DNA of 17,786 nucleotides, taken from the NCBI GenBank assembly GCA_018715585.1, contig DVLH01000043.1:1-17786 (forward strand). The letters are read 5' to 3'. The DNA is from Candidatus Aphodomonas merdavium (GTDB lineage: Bacteria > Bacillota > Clostridia > Christensenellales > Aristaeellaceae). Shown here one piece after another: positions 14,010 through 17,786 of this stretch. Both the position numbers and the translations under genes were made by a program. Under the pieces are notes generated by a model, which was given only the letters and a program-made list of their open reading frames with translations, did no database searches and was not told the origin of the DNA. Within the stretch, counting starts at the first letter, position 1. Each line of letters begins with the position of its first letter.

Positions 14010-14840
14010 TTACAGGATCCTTTCAAAAAACGCGCCGACAAACAGCTGGTCGCACAAAACGAGCAGGCCGACCACCGCCGTGTACACCCCGAAATAGCGC
14101 AGGCTTACGCGCTCAATCAGCCGCAGCATCCAACGGATAGCCAGATAACCGCTGATGGCCGCCGCAATCATGCCCAGCACGGCGGCCGTCCAACCGCCTT
14201 CAAACACCGCGCCGCCCGTTTGCAGCGCTTCCAGCAAATCCCCGAATTTATACACGAGCGACCCCAGCGTTGCAATCGCGCTCATGAGGAAGGAGAACTT
14301 AGCCGCCGTGCGCTTGGGCACGCCGGATGCCAGCCCGCCCACAATTGTGGAACCGGAGCGCGAAACGCCGGGCAAAATGGCCACGGCCTGCATGCAGCCC
14401 ATCGCCAGCGCTTGGCCATAGCACATGTTCTCGCTATGCGCGCTGCGCCGCAAACGGTCCGCGCCCGAACGGCGCGCAAGCGTGTCCGACGCAAACAGCA
14501 GCAGCGACGTAATCAGGAAGCTAAACCCCAGGAACCAGCCGGAAAACACGCTCTCAATCCAATCGTTAAACAGCAGCGTGACCACGACGGCGGGCAGCGT
14601 CGCCACAATCAGCAGCCGCACGGTGCGGCTGGAAAACAGGTGCTTGAGCATCTCCAGCCAATCGTGCCAGAAGTAAACCAGCACAGCCGAAAGCGTGCCC
14701 ACATGCAAAAGGATTTCCAGCAGCAAACCCGTCTCCGGCATATCCATCAGCCGCTGAAACAGCACCAGATGGCCGGAGGAGGAAATGGGCAAAAACTCCG
14801 CCAATCCCTGCACAATACCAAGAAGAATTGTTTTGAGCAT
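14010..14840 (-). CDS. uppP: Undecaprenyl-diphosphatase UppP (BacA type)
   Basis: The 276-residue membrane enzyme removes a phosphate from undecaprenyl diphosphate, renewing the lipid carrier for peptidoglycan and other wall polymers; extra copies give bacitracin resistance in other species. QGLAEFLPISSSGH (11-24) and PGVSRSGST (157-165, R161) are the two signature motifs, set among about eight hydrophobic segments. The first Glu of the E. coli ExxxE motif is Gln (Q11), which is common in this family; E15 is kept. The ATG at 14840 has GGAGGG upstream. The gap from potD is only 24 bases without a terminator, so it probably shares that transcript. Confidence 0.96.
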   Translation of the reverse strand: MLKTILLGIVQGLAEFLPISSSGHLVLFQRLMDMPETGLLLEILLHVGTLSAVLVYFWHDWLEMLKHLFSSRTVRLLIVATLPAVVVTLLFNDWIESVFSGWFLGFSFLITSLLLFASDTLARRSGADRLRRSAHSENMCYGQALAMGCMQAVAILPGVSRSGSTIVGGLASGVPKRTAAKFSFLMSAIATLGSLVYKFGDLLEALQTGGAVFEGGWTAAVLGMIAAAISGYLAIRWMLRLIERVSLRYFGVYTAVVGLLVLCDQLFVGAFFERIL

Positions 14841-14864
14841 ATACCCTCCTGTTTGGGGCGTTTT

Positions 14865-15914
14865 TTAATACTGTTTAAACCGAGTCCAGATATCGTTGTA
14901 ATATAGCTGCGCATCGCCCACGTCCTCGATGAATTCTGCATCGCCCAGCACTTCATCGGGAATGTAGAGGACGGGGTTGTTTTTGAAATCATCCCCCAGC
15001 AGCGCGTCAGCCGCCTTGTTGCAGTTTTGCATCAGCTGCACCTGCGCAATCTGGGCGCCGATTTCCGGCCGCAGCAGAAAGTTCAAAAAGAGGTGCGCAT
15101 TATCGGGATGGGGCGCGTTGGCGGGAATGACGCAGCAGTCGATACCAAAGCCCATGCCTTCCTCGGGATAGACGACCACCATATCGGGCCGCTCCTGGAG
15201 CGTGTAGAGCACGTGCTGCGTGAACATGTAGCCCACCGTCGCCTCGCCGGAGATCATCGTGGCGTATGGGGCGTTGTAATCCAGCGCGCGGATGTTCTTT
15301 TTCAGCTGCATCAGCTTCTCTTCCGCAGCGTCCAGCACAGCCTTATCCGTCACGTTGAAGCTTTCCCCCATCGTCTTGAGCGTAATGCCGATGACGTTGC
15401 GCGCATCGTCCATCAGCACCACGCTGTCCTCAAGCCGCTCGTCCCACAGCGAAGCATAGCCGGTGATGGGGAAGTCGACATACGCCGGGTCATAGATGAT
15501 CAGCGGCGTGCCGGCCGCGTAGGGCACGCAGTATTCGTCATTCGGATCGTAGAACTGGCCGAGATACACGGGATTAAGGTTGTCCCAGTTGGACAGCTTT
15601 TCCTTGTCGAGCTTCATGAGCAGCCCTTCCTTGCGGGCGATGTCGAGAATATAATCGCTCGCCAGGACGATATCATACGTCCCTGCATCTACGGCTTGCA
15701 GCTTCATGAGCATCTCCTCGTTGGAGTCGAAGTAGTCGTAGTTCACCTCGATGCCCGTCTCTTCCGTGAACGGCGTCAGGATCGTGTCCTGGTCCAAATA
15801 CAGCGACCAGGTAAAGACGTTGAGCGTTTTTTCTTCTTCCGCCCCGGCGGTTCCCGCCAACACGGAACATACAAGCACGATGGACAGCGCAAACGCCGCA
15901 AGTTTAAGCTTCAT
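14865..15914 (-). CDS. potD: PotD-like extracellular solute-binding protein
   Basis: I chose ATG 15914 (349 residues) because GGGGAGG lies 6 bases before it; the ATG five codons earlier overlaps that motif. The signal peptide is about residues 1-25, ending AGTAGA-EEE. The cysteine at 16 is not in a good lipobox, so lipid anchoring is doubtful. The mature part follows E. coli PotD closely (NVFTWSLYLD, SNEEMLMKL, FLLRPEIGAQIA, FIEDVGDAQLYYNDIW). By alignment from memory, pocket residues W34, Y85, D168 and D257 of E. coli are kept, while E171, W229 and W255 appear as N173, F231 and G257. The transporter context says polyamine-type substrate, but the ligand may not be spermidine. Confidence 0.9.
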   Translation of the reverse strand: MKLKLAAFALSIVLVCSVLAGTAGAEEEKTLNVFTWSLYLDQDTILTPFTEETGIEVNYDYFDSNEEMLMKLQAVDAGTYDIVLASDYILDIARKEGLLMKLDKEKLSNWDNLNPVYLGQFYDPNDEYCVPYAAGTPLIIYDPAYVDFPITGYASLWDERLEDSVVLMDDARNVIGITLKTMGESFNVTDKAVLDAAEEKLMQLKKNIRALDYNAPYATMISGEATVGYMFTQHVLYTLQERPDMVVVYPEEGMGFGIDCCVIPANAPHPDNAHLFLNFLLRPEIGAQIAQVQLMQNCNKAADALLGDDFKNNPVLYIPDEVLGDAEFIEDVGDAQLYYNDIWTRFKQY

Positions 15915-15935
15915 GTTTTGCCTCCCCATAAGTAT

Positions 15936-16724
15936 TTATGATGATTTCGCGCCGCGAATGCGCTGCGCGATGAGCACGATGATAAGCACCAGGCCAAGCG
16001 TGAGCGTACACAGCGCGTTGATCTCCGGGGTAACCCCAACCTTGAGGCTGGAATAGACCTTCAACGGCAGCGTCTGCGCGCCGGGGCCGGTGACAAAGTA
16101 GCTGATCACCACATCGTCCAGCGACATGGCGAACGCCATGAGCATCCCTGCCACGATGGCCGGCAGCGCGAGCGGCAGGGTGATGTCGAAAAAAACGCGC
16201 GCGGGGCGCGCGCCCAAGTCCCGCGCAGCCTCCTCCAGCTGCGGGTCGATGGACGCAAGGCGGGAGCGCACCAGCACAAAGATATACGGAATGCAAAACG
16301 TCGTATGGGCGATGTAGAGCGTCAACATGCCAAGCCGCAGCCCCGCAAAGGTGAACGCCGCCAGAAACGCCATGCCCAGCACCACCTCCGGCACCATCGC
16401 CGGCAGCATCGCCATGCCTTCCATCATCCCCTGCAGCCGCATCCGCTTGCGCGCCAGCGCCACGGCCCCCGCCGTGCCGATCACCGCCGCCGTGCCCACC
16501 GACAGCGCCGCCAGCTTGAGCGAGTTGGCCAGCGTCTTGGCAATTTCCTTATCGGTAAACAGCTCGCGGTACCATTCCAGCGTAAAGCCCGTCATCACGC
16601 CCGCCGTCTTGGAAGGGTTAAACGAAAAAAGCGCCACCATCAGCATGGGCAAATATAAGAACGTAAGCACAATGGCGATGTATACCGCGCGGCCGCGCCT
16701 TTTTCTCTTTTCCACCGCTTGCAT
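15936..16724 (-). CDS. potC: Polyamine-type ABC transporter permease PotC
   Basis: The 262-residue inner-membrane permease has about six hydrophobic helices and the EAA loop EEAARDLGARPARVFFDITLPLALP (164-188, broken here only in description: EEAARDLGARPARVF then FDITLPLALP), which docks on the ATPase PotA. It starts one base after the potB stop and ends 21 bases before the potD start. The sequence AGGA upstream of the ATG is a modest ribosome binding site, so translation probably depends on coupling to potB. PotC forms the channel with PotB. Confidence 0.94.
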   Translation of the reverse strand: MQAVEKRKRRGRAVYIAIVLTFLYLPMLMVALFSFNPSKTAGVMTGFTLEWYRELFTDKEIAKTLANSLKLAALSVGTAAVIGTAGAVALARKRMRLQGMMEGMAMLPAMVPEVVLGMAFLAAFTFAGLRLGMLTLYIAHTTFCIPYIFVLVRSRLASIDPQLEEAARDLGARPARVFFDITLPLALPAIVAGMLMAFAMSLDDVVISYFVTGPGAQTLPLKVYSSLKVGVTPEINALCTLTLGLVLIIVLIAQRIRGAKSS

Positions 16725-16725
16725 G

Positions 16726-17568
16726 CTATAGGATCCTCGTTTCTCCGCCCATTTTTCTTTGCACCCACATCACCAGCGCCGTCAAAAGCAGCAACACAAC
16801 CGAAAGCGCCGCGCCAAAGGGCGTATTGCGGGCCGTAAGCAGTTGGTTTTGAATGAGATTGCCGATGAGCACCGTTTTGCCTCCGCCGAGCAGGTCGGAA
16901 AGGAAGAAGATGCCCAGGCTTGGGATCAGCGTCAGCGTTACGGCGCTCATCACGCCGCCCATCGTCAAAGGAAGCGTTATCGTAAAAAACACGCGCAGCG
17001 GGCGGGCGCCCAAATCGCGCGCGGCGGCGACGAGCGAAAAGTCCATCCGTGCAAGCGCCGTATAGCAGGGCAGGATGGTAAACGGCAGCATCGTATAGAC
17101 ATAGCCGAGCATGACGGCCCCGCGCGTATAGAGCAGCTTGAGCGGCCTTTGAATCACGCCCAGCGCCTTGAGCGCGCTGTTGATCGGCCCGTTCGCCCGC
17201 AAAATCAGCATCCAGCCGTTCGCGCGGATGAGCGCGCTCGTCCAAAACGGCACGATCACCAGCATCATCAAAAGCGCCTGCCGCGCAGGCGTCGCCTTCA
17301 CCATCGCATAAGCAAAAGGATAGCCGATCAAAAGCGCAATCACCGTGCACACGGCGGAAAGCAGCAGCGACTCGGTAAACACCCGCAGGTACATCGGGTC
17401 CACAATCATGCGGTAGTTTTCCAGCGTAAAGACGGCGGTAATGCCCCATGTGGCGTCGCGCGTACAAAACGACACGCCCGCCACGTACACCAGGGGCAGC
17501 CCGACAAAGAGGATGCACCACAGGTAAAGCGGCGCGCACAGCCATGTTTTTTTGCTCCGCTTTTTCAT
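16726..17568 (-). CDS. potB: Polyamine-type ABC transporter permease PotB
   Basis: The 280-residue inner-membrane permease has about six hydrophobic helices. Its conserved membrane segment VPFWTSALIRANGWM (106-120) is typical of PotB. The EAA loop reads AAARDLGARPLRVFF, then TITLP (181-200). The ATG overlaps the end of potA by 4 bases and the stop is one base from potC, so potA, potB and potC are translated as a block. The residue pattern places it in the PotB rather than PotC branch, consistent with gene order. Confidence 0.95.
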   Translation of the reverse strand: MKKRSKKTWLCAPLYLWCILFVGLPLVYVAGVSFCTRDATWGITAVFTLENYRMIVDPMYLRVFTESLLLSAVCTVIALLIGYPFAYAMVKATPARQALLMMLVIVPFWTSALIRANGWMLILRANGPINSALKALGVIQRPLKLLYTRGAVMLGYVYTMLPFTILPCYTALARMDFSLVAAARDLGARPLRVFFTITLPLTMGGVMSAVTLTLIPSLGIFFLSDLLGGGKTVLIGNLIQNQLLTARNTPFGAALSVVLLLLTALVMWVQRKMGGETRIL

Positions 17569-17786
17569 TCCGTCACCACCGCCGCCGTGTTCTCATCCCA
17601 CCAAACGCGCACAGCCGTGCCGTTCTCCGTGGCCGAAGGCATGCGGCTGGCCGCAATCAGCTGCTGGCCGTCGGCCAGCACGAGCGTAGCGCGCATGACG
17701 CCGCCCGCAAAGCGGTGCGCCTTGAGCGTCGCCGGCAGCGACCAGGTGCCCTCCGGCGCCTCAACCGCCCATTGCACCCGCTCCAT
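17565..17786 (-). CDS. potA: PotA ATPase, C-terminal part only
   Basis: The frame is open to the right edge, so only the last 73 residues are seen and the true start lies outside. The fragment (VMRATLVLADGQQLIAASR, then GTAVRVWWDENTAAVV) fits a TOBE domain, the regulatory end of PotA/MalK-type ATPases. The ATP-binding motifs are not in the window. The identification rests on this domain and on the 4-bp overlap with potB. Confidence 0.85.
   Translation of the reverse strand: MERVQWAVEAPEGTWSLPATLKAHRFAGGVMRATLVLADGQQLIAASRMPSATENGTAVRVWWDENTAAVVTE

Noticed and set aside
15845..15914. Lipoprotein signal on the PotD-like protein
   Set aside because: The only cysteine in the signal region (residue 16) is preceded by Val-Leu-Val, which does not fit the lipobox; an ordinary cleavage site after AGTAGA fits better.
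1..17786. Mobile elements, CRISPR arrays, defence genes, tRNA or rRNA genes
   Set aside because: I looked for transposase motifs, spaced direct repeats and tRNA-like folds by eye on both strands and found none.

Overview
The window looks like chromosomal DNA from a GC-rich, low-mobility member of the Firmicutes, probably class Clostridia. The grounds are an L7Ae-type RplGB gene directly before rpsL, strong AAGGAGG ribosome binding sites on most genes, sigma-A promoters of the TTGNNN-17-TATAAT kind, a DUF6062 protein and a clostridial-style thymidine kinase. The exact lineage cannot be fixed from the sequence. I see no IS element, integrase, CRISPR array, tRNA or rRNA.

Layout, left to right. 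(1) 1-3171, minus strand: a two-gene operon of two different fold-type II PLP enzymes (a 485-residue enzyme of unknown specificity, then a threonine-synthase-like enzyme), with a clear promoter at one end and a clear terminator at the other. (2) 3165-5757, plus strand: a small membrane-anchored protein of unknown function, transcribed divergently from the PLP operon with overlapping -35 boxes, then a solitary L-fucose isomerase with its own promoter and terminator. (3) 5777-7559: an OmpR-type response regulator and its histidine kinase, overlapping by 8 bp; the regulator has no ATG/GTG/TTG start and seems to begin at ACG. (4) 7734-8417, minus: a membrane-anchored protein of unknown function. 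(5) 8445-9176, plus: a DUF6062 protein with two CxxC/CxxH modules. (6) 9220-12924, plus: a str operon, rplGB-rpsL-rpsG-fusA, cut off from rpoBC upstream and from tuf downstream, with structured leaders and a strong terminator-like hairpin between rpsG and fusA. (7) 13328-17786, minus: potA(partial)-potB-potC-potD-uppP-tdk, a tightly spaced run ending in a terminator after tdk.

The genes serve ordinary housekeeping roles: amino acid and sugar metabolism, signal transduction, translation, polyamine-type import, undecaprenyl phosphate recycling and thymidine salvage. No convincing new defence or mobile system is present. The points most worth checking are Arg at position 88 of ribosomal protein S12 (a streptomycin-resistance residue), a changed domain IV signature in EF-G, the hairpins between rpsG and fusA, the ACG start of the response regulator, the coupled pair of PLP enzymes, a promoter spacer motif shared by fucI and the DUF6062 gene, and a PotD-like binding protein whose spermidine pocket residues are partly replaced.
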